Positions 18,772 through 28,128 of a DNA stretch of 64,000 nucleotides are shown here, in pieces. Numbering within the stretch: the first letter of the stretch is position 1; every line of letters starts with the position of its first letter. The notes beneath the pieces were generated by a model, which ran no database searches, had not been told where the DNA came from, and saw only the letters and a program-made list of their open reading frames with translations. Position numbers and translations under genes: made by a program. Origin of the DNA: Metabacillus halosaccharovorans (GTDB taxonomy: Bacteria; Bacillota; Bacilli; Bacillales; Bacillaceae); contig NZ_KV917372.1 of the NCBI RefSeq assembly GCF_002019635.1, positions 1,302,001-1,366,000 on the forward strand, read 5' to 3'.

Positions 18772-21291
18772 TTAGGACTGGTTTTGCCTCACCTTCCTTT
18801 TTTCCTTTCTTTTCTGTCTCTCAAAATGACACTCATTGCAAACATCAAATTTAAATTTATTAGCTAGTGTTTTTCCGCATACCTTGCAAGCTTTCCGTGT
18901 TATTTGCACACCTGATTTTAACTGTTCATGGATTTTGTCACTAATTTCTTCCCGCATTCTTTCCCAATAATGGGCTTCGGTATTTCTGCCTAATTTATAT
19001 AAAAATAATAAATGGAGACCAACCGATTTATATGATAATTCAAGTTCTTCAAGTCCTGCTTCCTTAATCAGCGGATCAGGTAGTTCTTCCCCCTCAACAA
19101 TAGCCTCAAGCTTTTGCTTCCACTGATTTCGTAAAGTTGGTTCATTCGTTGAAAAAGGCAGATGCAAAAAGCCGTATAAATCAGCCATCGAGAGTTTTGC
19201 TTCAATCATTGTATCTTCAATCATTTCATACAAAAGCTTTTCCTCTGCCAGTGAGGCTTTTTTTGTACCTTTAGGGCTTTTAAACTGTTCCCATAAATAA
19301 AAAAACAACCCTAGTTTACGAGAATATTTTTGAAATCGCTCAAGCACTCCTGTTGTCGGAGCAATGGCAAAACCTTGAAGTGGTTCATCCTCTTGGTCAA
19401 GCAGTCTTGCCATTGACTTGGGATTGTGTACAAATGCTACCTTCCCAATGTTATAAAGTCCTCTTCGACCAGCCCTGCCTGCGATTTGTTTGACTTCTTG
19501 TGATGTTAACCATCTTCTTCTTGTTCCATCAAATTTGTCGTTTTCTAAGAAAACAATTCTTCTTATCGGTAAATTCAACCCCATTCCGATCGCATCAGTT
19601 GCTACTATAACAGTTGCTTCACCACTAATAAATCGTTCCATCTGTTTCTTTCTTGTTTCAGGCGGCATACTCCCATAAATCATGCTCACTTTACGACCAG
19701 TTCTTTGTAGCTCTGCAGCAGTTTCAAGAACTCTTTTTCTTGAGAAACAAACAAGAGCATCACCTTTTCGGGTTTGATTTAATCGGAACAGCTGCGGTTC
19801 TACCTCTAAAGGAACCTCTCTAATATATTCATGGATCGTAATATTCGAATCCCCCAAAAGCTGCAGGATCATCTGTCTTGCATTAAAGCTGCAAATAATA
19901 TGAACTTCTTTTGCATTTGCTTTCGTTATGGCTTTATACCAGGAAAATCCTCTATCTTTATCTGCAATCATTTGAGATTCATCAATGACAACAACTTCAT
20001 GAAAGTCTTTCTCATAAAACATTTCAACTGTACAAGCAATATGATTAGCACCTGCTACAAGCTTTTCTTCTTCACCTGTTTTTAATGAGCAAGGGACACC
20101 TTCCTGATTTAACTTTTCATAAATCTCCAGGGCAAGCAATCGAAGTGGAGCTAAGTAAATACCACTGCCAGCTTCTTTCATACGTTGAATGGCATGAAAT
20201 GTTTTTCCTGTATTCGTTTCCCCAATATGCAAAACATATTCTATATTCCGTCCTCCCGGAGGATTATATTCTCGTCCGAAAACATCCTCTACCATTCGGG
20301 CTTCCTCTTCTTTACGACGCTTGATTTCCTCAAGCTCAGCAACTATTTTCCGCTCTCTTTCGGAAATATCTGTTTCATAAATCTTTTTATGTGTTTCAAG
20401 ATCGAACGGTGTATCTATTAGTTTTATTAAATCTGTGACAAATTCCTCAAGCAGGTCAGCAAAAAACTCATTAGATAAGTCCAAAAATAAATCATATGCA
20501 ATTTCTTTTATAAAGTTATCTGGCAATTTTTCATGAAATGTTTCAAGATATTCATCAAAAAGATGGGAAGAAAGTCGATCCTTAATCCAATTAGGACCAA
20601 AATCAAATAAATATCCAGATATTAATCTTTCATACATCTCAGTCATATCTTCTTCATATTGATATCTGTTATATGCAAAATGGGCTTCATCATATAAATA
20701 ATCAGAAAAAGTCATTTCATCCGTAGGAAGGACAACACCCTGTTGTTCGACTTCAATTGCAAGATGTGATCCGATTAAATATCGAATATATAAATAGAGA
20801 TCTTCATAATGGTCCCCAAGTAATTCTTCCATGTAAAACTCAAATTTCTGCATGAGCTTTCGCGTCTTCTCACGATGTTCCTGCATCTTAACTCGAGCCT
20901 CGAATAATTCCATTGATTTGTTATATTTTTCACTCCATACATCTTCTTTGCCCAAAAACATTTCGTCAAGCCAGTCCAACACATGGAAAGGAGTTACATT
21001 TCGTATTTCACTACGAAACATTTGATTGACCAGCTTTTTACTAACTCCTTCCAGATCATAGTCCTTCTCCAACAGATATTGTCTTTTTACTGTGTTTGAG
21101 GCATGGCTTGTGGCAGCATTTAACCATGAATTTAGCCATATCTGATCAATATATTCTCCTCTTTCTCTTACATATTGTTCATAAGTTGGTACATTATCTT
21201 TTCCTTCAAAATATCGATCTATATCCTCTAAAACCTTTGACTTTGTCCGGTCAATGGCTAACATATAATATTCTTCTAGTAAGTCACTCAT
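18772..21291 (-). CDS. Suv3-type DExH RNA helicase
   Basis: 839 residues. Residues 1-340 form a helical, acidic N-terminal region of no recognised family. The helicase core follows: Walker A GETNTGKT at about 357-364, DESQ Walker B at 437-440, and motif VI QIAGRAGRRG. These features and the order fit the SUV3 family of ATP-dependent RNA helicases, which in mitochondria work with RNases. The C-terminus carries a four-cysteine zinc ribbon (CKVCGKTLANKFKFDVCNECH) and a basic tail, fitting nucleic acid binding. I start at the ATG at 21291, seven bases after AAGGAG. It is transcribed convergently with the DUF4097 gene. RNA targets and partners in Bacillus are not known to me. Confidence 0.85.
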   Translation of the reverse strand: MSDLLEEYYMLAIDRTKSKVLEDIDRYFEGKDNVPTYEQYVRERGEYIDQIWLNSWLNAATSHASNTVKRQYLLEKDYDLEGVSKKLVNQMFRSEIRNVTPFHVLDWLDEMFLGKEDVWSEKYNKSMELFEARVKMQEHREKTRKLMQKFEFYMEELLGDHYEDLYLYIRYLIGSHLAIEVEQQGVVLPTDEMTFSDYLYDEAHFAYNRYQYEEDMTEMYERLISGYLFDFGPNWIKDRLSSHLFDEYLETFHEKLPDNFIKEIAYDLFLDLSNEFFADLLEEFVTDLIKLIDTPFDLETHKKIYETDISERERKIVAELEEIKRRKEEEARMVEDVFGREYNPPGGRNIEYVLHIGETNTGKTFHAIQRMKEAGSGIYLAPLRLLALEIYEKLNQEGVPCSLKTGEEEKLVAGANHIACTVEMFYEKDFHEVVVIDESQMIADKDRGFSWYKAITKANAKEVHIICSFNARQMILQLLGDSNITIHEYIREVPLEVEPQLFRLNQTRKGDALVCFSRKRVLETAAELQRTGRKVSMIYGSMPPETRKKQMERFISGEATVIVATDAIGMGLNLPIRRIVFLENDKFDGTRRRWLTSQEVKQIAGRAGRRGLYNIGKVAFVHNPKSMARLLDQEDEPLQGFAIAPTTGVLERFQKYSRKLGLFFYLWEQFKSPKGTKKASLAEEKLLYEMIEDTMIEAKLSMADLYGFLHLPFSTNEPTLRNQWKQKLEAIVEGEELPDPLIKEAGLEELELSYKSVGLHLLFLYKLGRNTEAHYWERMREEISDKIHEQLKSGVQITRKACKVCGKTLANKFKFDVCNECHFERQKRKEKRKVRQNQS

Positions 21292-21404
21292 GTACGCACT
21301 CCTTTTCACAATGGTTATACCTTAGTGTTTATTATTTATTTGTAAACATGTATCTTTCATTGTAGTTCATGTGAAGTAGGATGTGTTAATGTTATGAATT
21401 GAAA

Positions 21405-21428
21405 AATAGAGCTGATATCAGCTCTATT
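21405..21428 (-). terminator. terminator of the small membrane-protein gene
   Basis: A perfect 24-base palindrome around GCTGATATCAGC, 45 bases after the stop codon, followed on the minus strand by TTTTTC. Confidence 0.75.
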
Positions 21429-21473
21429 GGAGTAATTCGTGTACTATTGGACATTATGACGAAATCGATCTAT

Positions 21474-21977
21474 TTAAACTTCACTTGACTTGTTGTTACT
21501 CACTTCGGCTTCGTCTTTCTTTACAAAATATTCTTCCTTTACAAACTGAAATCCATACAATAGCACTGCTTTAAACATAAAGATAAGCAATAATTTCACC
21601 CTTGATAACCGAACTAATGAACCAAATCCCAATTTCTGAAAAAAGTTAAGTAATGGATAAGAAAAGAAAGCATCAATTATGAGGTTAAGCAACATATATA
21701 GATAGAATTTTCCATATGTAAATCTTAGTATCCACAATGAGCCAACAATAAATGGTCCCCACAAAACCGGTGTTTCCCCTCTCAATCTAGGGTGAAGCTT
21801 TTCATAAATCCACCACCACCTCCTACTTTCAGCAAGATAACTTTCTAATCTCACGACGAGTGAGATAAAAATACTTGCGGGTAAAAATCGTTTAAATGTT
21901 CTTCTATCCATTAATGGAATAGTAAACCACGGCAAAATCATCATGATTAATAGTAATATCTTCGAATATTTCAGCAA
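21474..21977 (-). CDS. small membrane protein of unknown function
   Basis: 167 residues with three or four hydrophobic segments (about residues 5-22, 75-90, 92-112 and 130-145). It contains RLESYLAESRRWWWIYEKLHP, a basic, tryptophan-rich cytoplasmic loop, and ends in a charged tail. I do not recognise a named family. The start used is the TTG at 21977, ten bases after AAGGAGG; an ATG at codon 12 is possible but would cut into the first membrane segment. It is monocistronic, with its own terminator. A conserved hypothetical protein of Bacillaceae is the most I can say. Confidence 0.6.
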   Translation of the reverse strand: MLKYSKILLLIMMILPWFTIPLMDRRTFKRFLPASIFISLVVRLESYLAESRRWWWIYEKLHPRLRGETPVLWGPFIVGSLWILRFTYGKFYLYMLLNLIIDAFFSYPLLNFFQKLGFGSLVRLSRVKLLLIFMFKAVLLYGFQFVKEEYFVKKDEAEVSNNKSSEV

Positions 21978-22074
21978 TTTACTATAACCTCCTTAATCAG
22001 AGAGTTTTTATAAAAGAATTAGGTACCTTGTTAGTATGTCAAAACCATGATATTTTTTACATTAACAGGAAAAT

Positions 22075-22107
22075 AAAAACTCGTTTCCGTCACGGAAACG
22101 AGTTTTT
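22075..22107 (-). terminator. terminator of the CE12-PL11 gene
   Basis: A 16-base perfect inverted repeat, AAAAACTCGTTTCCGT (22075-22090) and its complement (22092-22107), forming a tight hairpin 5 bases after the stop codon with T residues on the minus strand. Confidence 0.85.
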
Positions 22108-22112
22108 ATTAA

Positions 22113-25100
22113 CTATTTCTTTAGCTCTTCAACTAAACTGATAAGGATATCTGCTTGCTCATCAGAAAAAGATTTATTTTTTTGAGCCTTTACTTGATTA
22201 ATATATGCTCCAAGTTGGCCATCTCTTGCTTTCGTTTGACCTTTTTCCTGTGACTTTTTAGCTGATTCAAGTTTCTTTACAAATGATGTTGCTGCTTTTT
22301 CCTGACCTTTTTCAGCTAAAAACTTCTTTGTTAAGTTTGCCAGATGATCATAATCTACAAAGATCTGTACTGTAATTGTTTTTTCACTCTTATTTCCGGC
22401 TTTATCAATTGCTTCTGCTGTGAACTCTGTTGGACCAACACCTAATTCGTATGCATGTTTAGTTAAGTTCTCACATGTTGTTGAGTCTAAGCCTGATAAA
22501 GAATCATCAGCTTGACATGAAAGTGAAATGATCTCATCAATCCCAATTTCTGTTTTATCTTCTAGATTAAAAAGTATATCTGGACCTGATTTGTCAATAT
22601 TCACTTTTAATTCTTGCTTTTCTTCCACATTACCTGCAGTATCTTCACTCCAGTAATGTATACTATACTTTCCTTCGTTTTTCAGTTCGATAGATGTTCC
22701 GGACTTTATATCCCCGTTATTAATTGAAAAGTAAGTCCCTTCAATTTCCGATTCATTGTCAATAGAAGTGAAGCCTAATTTCACCGTTTCTCTATACCAT
22801 CCATTTTGAGCCTCACCATCAATGTTAAAAGATGTCTCAGGTGCTGTTTCATCAGGCTTTTGTGCTGAAACAAGATATATATTTGGAGCAGGAGGTTCTT
22901 CCATTCCTTCTCCTATAAAGAAACTAGGATGCGGCGGCTGGTTATAACCAACATTTTGCCATGCAATAGCTGTTCGGTATTGCGGGTCGTTCATCAGTGT
23001 ATAAATTTTATGTTCTGTTTCATTAGTAGTCATAAAGACACGTAGCGCACTGCTATCCTCTGTTCTCCATACAGCTTCCTCTCTCCAGTCTCCAAGTATA
23101 TCTGCTTGTAATGAAGGACTGCCTTTTGTTGAATTATTAGAGTAAGTTCCATCAGCAACTAAAAGATCTTTTAGTGTTTTACTCTTATAATCCCATTTTT
23201 CAATCGTCCCTGTTCCAACACCCTTGTTGGCATCCCAATTATGATCCAACAATTCTCTTAATAAATCTCCATCCCACCATATACCGAAATTTGAAGAAGG
23301 AATCGTATCAGCTATTTTTTCTCCTGTTGCAGAGTGTAATCCCCCAACTTTACTATTCCATTCACCTGAAATCGCCCAGGCTTCTGCACCTTCGTGGGTC
23401 GGATCGATATCAGCAGTCATACCTCTACCTGTATCTTCACCGGTTTTGACTCCCCAGATAACTTCTCCCGTTTCTGCATCTCTAAGATCATATCCAAATT
23501 CCTCATCTTTATGTTCTTGAACGGAAAAGATTTCCAGACCATCCCGATTAGGATTTAGATCTCCTACATGTAATGCATCACCATGTCCTAGACCGGTATT
23601 ATAGAGTCCTGATCCATCATCATCAATTGTGATCTGACCATAAACAATTTCATCTTTTCCATCATGATCCACATCCGCTACACTAAGGCTATGATATCCT
23701 TGACCAGCCCAGTCGCTATAGCCTTCGTTGTTAGTATCAAAGGTCCATTGCTTTGTTAACTTACCTTCTTTAAAGCTATAAGCAGAAACAACTGTTCTTG
23801 TATAATATCCGCGTGCCATAATGAAACTAGGCGTTTCTCCATCAAGGTACGCAACACCGGCCAGAAAGCGGTCCACACGGTTGCCGTATCCATCTCCCCA
23901 TGAAGAAACATCACCTCTAGGAGGCGTATAATCTGTTGTCACAAGTTCCTTGCCTGATTCTCCTTCGAAGATCGTTAAATACTCAGAACCTTGTAACACA
24001 TATCCTGACGAGTTTCTGTGATCTGCATCTTCTTTTCCTATGATTGTTCCTTTACCATCCTTTGTGCCATCTGCTGTTTTCATTGCTATTTCCGATTTAC
24101 CATCTCCATCAAAATCATAAACGATAAATTGGGTATAATGAGCACCTGCACGAATATTTTCACCTAAATCAATTCTCCACAATCTTGTTCCGTCTAACTT
24201 GTATGCATCAATATAGACATTTCCTGTATAGCCGGCTTGTGAGTTATCCTTAGAATTTGACGGGTCCCATTTAAGAATAATTTCATATTCTCCATCTCCA
24301 TCTAAATCTCCAACACTTGCATCATTTGCAGAATATGTGTAAGGATCTCCTAATGGTGTAACCCCATCTTTCGGCTTTTGGAGCGGGATATCAAAAAAGT
24401 TTTCGGCAATAACTGATGTCTGATCTTTTTGTTTCTTTTCTTTGCCATCAATAACAGCTCTTACCTCATACACATCGTCTACTTTTCCTTTAGAATCCAC
24501 ATAATTGGTGCTTGAAGTAATTGGACTAGAATTGATTTTTTCACTATTACGGTAAAGATTAAATGAAACATTTTTAGAATCTGTTCCTAAAAATCTCCAC
24601 CCTATATAAACACCATCTTCTGTCTTCATCGCCACTAGACCGCGATCAAGTGTTTCCATTTGCTTTTTTAATACTGTTACAGCCGGAGTTTCAAGGCTAG
24701 TTGAAAGCTCAGAAATGCCGCCTGCACTTACAGCCGCAACTTTATAATAGTACTTAATCGTTGTTAATACCGTTTCATCTTTGTAATTTAACTTATTTGT
24801 TTTACCTATATACTGGTATTCTCCATCTTTCTTTTTTGATCTGTACACATTGTATGTTTTTGCACCATCTGTTTTGTCCCAGCTAAATGAAACGTCGTTT
24901 TTGTTTACTTCTCCAAGTTTCAAATTTTCAGGTGCAGAAGGTACTGGAACAGACGAATCAATCATTGAAACCGTTAACGGCATAGACGGAACTGTTTCAA
25001 CATTTGAACGATCAACCGTAGTTGCTGTGTATTCGTACTCCATTCCAACATCAACGTTTGTATCTGTATAAGAATTTGTATTTGCAGTACCAATTAACTC

Positions 25101-27197
25101 ACTATGACTTGTACCTGCAACTTTACGGTAAATATTATATTTCACTGCATCCTCTACCGCTTTCCATGAAAGCTGTACAGAAGAGTTTTCCGGATCAGAA
25201 TTCACCTTGTCAGCCTTTAGTTCTGAAGGAGCAAGTAAAATAGGTGTGAGCTCAAGACCATTTGCAATACCTGTTGATCCTTTAAAATTCACATTCATTT
25301 GTCCATCCTTAACAGACACATCTGAAAAGACCTTAGATGTATAATTACGGTTAGAAGCGTTTACAGGTCCTAAATCCTTCCCTTCAATGGATACATCCGT
25401 TCTCGCACTCCCAAGAAAATCAGCAACATGAACTTTTACAGCATATAACCCATTTGGTACATCTACTTGAAATTCCCACCCTACATTAAAATAACCAAGC
25501 CAATCACGTGTTACATCTCTTAAAGGTGTATCACCGTCACCACGGTCACGAGTAATCATTCCTGTATTATCTTTTATTCCATAACCTTTTTCTTTTGTAT
25601 AAACAGTATTTAAATCAACATTTGTATACCCCTCTGCAACAGGGCTACCTACCGGTCCAAAATCAAACTTAAGATTCGCTTCTTTTGTTTTAATGACAAC
25701 AATTTCCGATTGTTCAGATTCTCCCTTTGCATTAACAGCAGTTACAACTACATCATAGGATTTTCCTTCTTCCATACCCATTAAACTTATTCTGGAAATA
25801 GTAGAAGTTCCTACTAATGTATAGTCTTCATTAGGTGAAGTTGAAAGCTTACGATAAATTTTGTAAATATCGGTATTCTCCACTTCATTCCATGTTAATA
25901 CAGCTCCAGCATTACTAATACTGCTTGCCGTGATACCTGTGGGCTTGTCAGGTACATTTGCCGGTGGCTCAACGTCTGTTACGTAAGAAGCCAATGAGCT
26001 ATCTAACTCTTTAATTCCGCTAGATAATAAACGAGCTATCTGAATAGCTCCATATTCTTGAAAATGGGTATCATCCTGAGAGCCATTTGGAAAAGCAGTA
26101 TATATTCCCGGTTCCGTATGAAGGAAAACTGCTTTAGTTCCAACTGGACCAATCGTGTCATAATATTCACGACTTAATGTGCTTAAATCAACTAATTCAA
26201 CATCTAGTTCTTCTGCTACTTCTTTCATTCCTTGAACATAATCAGGAAAGCTAACATTGAATACGCCTGTCTCAGCATTAAAATCCCGTCGTCCAACAGG
26301 TGTCACTAATATTGGTTCAGCACCACGTTGTCTAGCACCATTGATATAAGTTTTTAAATAGTTTTTATAATCTGGAACAGAGGCATATCGCTCAGGCCTG
26401 CTGATTGTTGCATCATTATGACCAAATTGAATAAGGAAAAAATCTCCTGGACGTATTTCAGTCAAAATATTATCTAATCGTCCTTCAAAAATAAAAGACT
26501 TAGAGCTTCTTCCACCAATCGCATGGTTATCAAATATTATTGATTCATTGAAAAAGCGAGGAATCATTTGTCCCCAGCCTGCTTCCGGTTTCCAATATTC
26601 ATCATATGTCTGGACAGTAGAATCACCTGCAAGATAAACTGTTGGTATCTCACCCGGAACCCGCTCTGCTAATTGTGTAATAATGAGTCCATTAATCTTT
26701 GGAGTTGTTCCAGTAAACTCAAACGTTAATTGTCCATCTACCAACGCTATCGAAAATGTCCGTTCAATAAATTGTCCTGGTGATACTGTCGTATCTTGAA
26801 TCTTTTGAATCGTCTCAGCAACGACACCGATATGTGCAGATTCATTGGCATCCCCTGCAATTACTGTTACCGAATAATCACCATTTGGTAAATCCACCTG
26901 GAAACTAGTCTCTTTTGCCACAATAAAATCAGATTTTAATGCATCAGCTGTTCCTTGATCTGCAGCCTCAACATTGGAAGAATCCTTAAAACCAAATCCC
27001 GTTTCCTCACTATAAACAGAGTCGGGTGAAACTTGGTCATATCCGTCTTCTAAGGCACTGGAAGAGGTACCAAAATCATACTTTTTTGTAATTAAACTCT
27101 CCTCAGCTTTTACATTTGTCGAATAAAATGGAAGACTTCCTGCAAATAACAAAACACTTAAAAAAACGGCAAATATTTTTTGACCATTTCTTTTCAT
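22113..27197 (-). CDS. secreted rhamnogalacturonan acetylesterase-lyase fusion (CE12 + PL11)
   Basis: 1694 residues with a Sec signal peptide (to about residue 31). Order: galactose-binding-like domain (38-178); SGNH acetylesterase of CE12/RhgT type (185-400) with Ser193 in AGDS, FGHND at 258-262 and the Asp375-His378 pair in DDTH; fibronectin III (415-505); second galactose-binding-like domain (508-655); two fibronectin III domains (656-842); PL11 rhamnogalacturonan lyase of YesW type (845-1450) with repeated Ca-binding DxDGDG motifs (DLDGDGEYEI, DFDGDGKSEI, DVDHDGKDEI); Ig-like domains (1450-1610); and a C-terminal helical FIMAH-like domain. It should deacetylate and cleave the rhamnogalacturonan I backbone outside the cell. 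In Bacillus subtilis these activities are separate proteins. It is monocistronic with its own terminator and a cre-like site upstream. Confidence 0.9.
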   Translation of the reverse strand: MKRNGQKIFAVFLSVLLFAGSLPFYSTNVKAEESLITKKYDFGTSSSALEDGYDQVSPDSVYSEETGFGFKDSSNVEAADQGTADALKSDFIVAKETSFQVDLPNGDYSVTVIAGDANESAHIGVVAETIQKIQDTTVSPGQFIERTFSIALVDGQLTFEFTGTTPKINGLIITQLAERVPGEIPTVYLAGDSTVQTYDEYWKPEAGWGQMIPRFFNESIIFDNHAIGGRSSKSFIFEGRLDNILTEIRPGDFFLIQFGHNDATISRPERYASVPDYKNYLKTYINGARQRGAEPILVTPVGRRDFNAETGVFNVSFPDYVQGMKEVAEELDVELVDLSTLSREYYDTIGPVGTKAVFLHTEPGIYTAFPNGSQDDTHFQEYGAIQIARLLSSGIKELDSSLASYVTDVEPPANVPDKPTGITASSISNAGAVLTWNEVENTDIYKIYRKLSTSPNEDYTLVGTSTISRISLMGMEEGKSYDVVVTAVNAKGESEQSEIVVIKTKEANLKFDFGPVGSPVAEGYTNVDLNTVYTKEKGYGIKDNTGMITRDRGDGDTPLRDVTRDWLGYFNVGWEFQVDVPNGLYAVKVHVADFLGSARTDVSIEGKDLGPVNASNRNYTSKVFSDVSVKDGQMNVNFKGSTGIANGLELTPILLAPSELKADKVNSDPENSSVQLSWKAVEDAVKYNIYRKVAGTSHSELIGTANTNSYTDTNVDVGMEYEYTATTVDRSNVETVPSMPLTVSMIDSSVPVPSAPENLKLGEVNKNDVSFSWDKTDGAKTYNVYRSKKKDGEYQYIGKTNKLNYKDETVLTTIKYYYKVAAVSAGGISELSTSLETPAVTVLKKQMETLDRGLVAMKTEDGVYIGWRFLGTDSKNVSFNLYRNSEKINSSPITSSTNYVDSKGKVDDVYEVRAVIDGKEKKQKDQTSVIAENFFDIPLQKPKDGVTPLGDPYTYSANDASVGDLDGDGEYEIILKWDPSNSKDNSQAGYTGNVYIDAYKLDGTRLWRIDLGENIRAGAHYTQFIVYDFDGDGKSEIAMKTADGTKDGKGTIIGKEDADHRNSSGYVLQGSEYLTIFEGESGKELVTTDYTPPRGDVSSWGDGYGNRVDRFLAGVAYLDGETPSFIMARGYYTRTVVSAYSFKEGKLTKQWTFDTNNEGYSDWAGQGYHSLSVADVDHDGKDEIVYGQITIDDDGSGLYNTGLGHGDALHVGDLNPNRDGLEIFSVQEHKDEEFGYDLRDAETGEVIWGVKTGEDTGRGMTADIDPTHEGAEAWAISGEWNSKVGGLHSATGEKIADTIPSSNFGIWWDGDLLRELLDHNWDANKGVGTGTIEKWDYKSKTLKDLLVADGTYSNNSTKGSPSLQADILGDWREEAVWRTEDSSALRVFMTTNETEHKIYTLMNDPQYRTAIAWQNVGYNQPPHPSFFIGEGMEEPPAPNIYLVSAQKPDETAPETSFNIDGEAQNGWYRETVKLGFTSIDNESEIEGTYFSINNGDIKSGTSIELKNEGKYSIHYWSEDTAGNVEEKQELKVNIDKSGPDILFNLEDKTEIGIDEIISLSCQADDSLSGLDSTTCENLTKHAYELGVGPTEFTAEAIDKAGNKSEKTITVQIFVDYDHLANLTKKFLAEKGQEKAATSFVKKLESAKKSQEKGQTKARDGQLGAYINQVKAQKNKSFSDEQADILISLVEELKK

Positions 27198-27275
27198 AAG
27201 TTTACTACCTCTCCTTCTCGATAATAGTCACCTTATGTTTCATCTTGATGAGAACCTTCCTCCTTTCTATCATTT

Positions 27276-27289
27276 TGAAAACCCTTACA
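27276..27289 (-). promoter_or_regulatory. cre-like site upstream of the CE12-PL11 gene
   Basis: The minus strand reads TGTAAGGGTTTTCA, one mismatch (central C to G) from the cre consensus. It lies about 80 bases upstream of the start codon. The mismatch is in the conserved CG core, so binding is uncertain. Confidence 0.4.
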
Positions 27290-27414
27290 AATTTAAATGA
27301 TAATATTTGTCAGAATTTTTAGATATATAAATATCAGACATAAACGTATAAAAAACCGATATTCGCTTCATATGAACGACATTTCCATTATTAATAGAGT
27401 TAAAAACAAAAAAT

Positions 27415-27431
27415 CCCACTACTAGAGTGGG
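27415..27431 (-). terminator. terminator of the hydrolase-GNAT operon
   Basis: CCCACT (27415-27420) and AGTGGG (27426-27431) with a 5-base loop, followed on the minus strand by ATTTTTTG. It lies 13 bases after the stop codon. Confidence 0.8.
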
Positions 27432-27444
27432 AAATTCTTTTCTT

Positions 27445-28116
27445 TTACATATTCATTAAAGCTAATTGATCCTTCGATTCTATGCCTTCAACCATTTTCA
27501 TCCAGGAATCAGGCTTATTTGGTAATACCGCATAATAACGGATTAAGAATTTAGCTACTAAATCAGCTTGTATCGTCGACTTATTGTTTTCCATGGGGAG
27601 GAAACAAAGATCTAGACCAGTAACAGCTTCACCATCGTTATTCCATGATGGATGGACATAATTGATATCGATTTTTTTATAACCTAAATGTGCCAATACT
27701 TCTCTGCGAACATATGGATCCATTGGTTTTACACCACCAAATTCATGGTGCTCAACTCGGTATGGATCATAAATTTCAGCAAACATTCCTGATAAGCTCT
27801 TGCCATTCGCAGCAGCAAGCTCATGTAAGTCTTGTTCCCTGTGGTTAGCTAGAAATGGTCCGATTCCTAAGCCCGGGTTTCCGATAATCGTGAAATCCGT
27901 CATCGCGACATTAAAATCTTCATAGTAACGATATTCTGTAGCACCAACAACTTTACCTTCGTGAACAGCAACAAAAACGCGTATACCCGGATCCTCTAAC
28001 GGCTCTTTCCAAAGATCAAATTCCAACACTTCCTCAGGAGGAAAGATCTCCTGCATAAGCTGGTGCATTTGTGTAAATAAAGGGTCTTCAATCTTCGTAA
28101 TACGATGATAATCCAT
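27445..28116 (-). CDS. GNAT family N-acetyltransferase-like protein
   Basis: 223 residues. The N-terminal two thirds resemble a GNAT fold (MHQLMQEIFPPEEV, VFVAVHEGKVVGATEYRYY, GIGPFLANHREQDLHELA), though the acetyl-CoA loop (usually Q/RxxGxG/A) appears here as NPGLGIGPFL, which is unusual. It is last in a three-gene operon with another GNAT protein and a nitrilase-family hydrolase, 12 bases downstream of the former. AAGGAG precedes the ATG. Acceptor unknown; the operon suggests making or breaking an amide bond on a small molecule. Confidence 0.65.
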   Translation of the reverse strand: MDYHRITKIEDPLFTQMHQLMQEIFPPEEVLEFDLWKEPLEDPGIRVFVAVHEGKVVGATEYRYYEDFNVAMTDFTIIGNPGLGIGPFLANHREQDLHELAAANGKSLSGMFAEIYDPYRVEHHEFGGVKPMDPYVRREVLAHLGYKKIDINYVHPSWNNDGEAVTGLDLCFLPMENNKSTIQADLVAKFLIRYYAVLPNKPDSWMKMVEGIESKDQLALMNM

Positions 28117-28128
28117 TCTTCATTCTCC

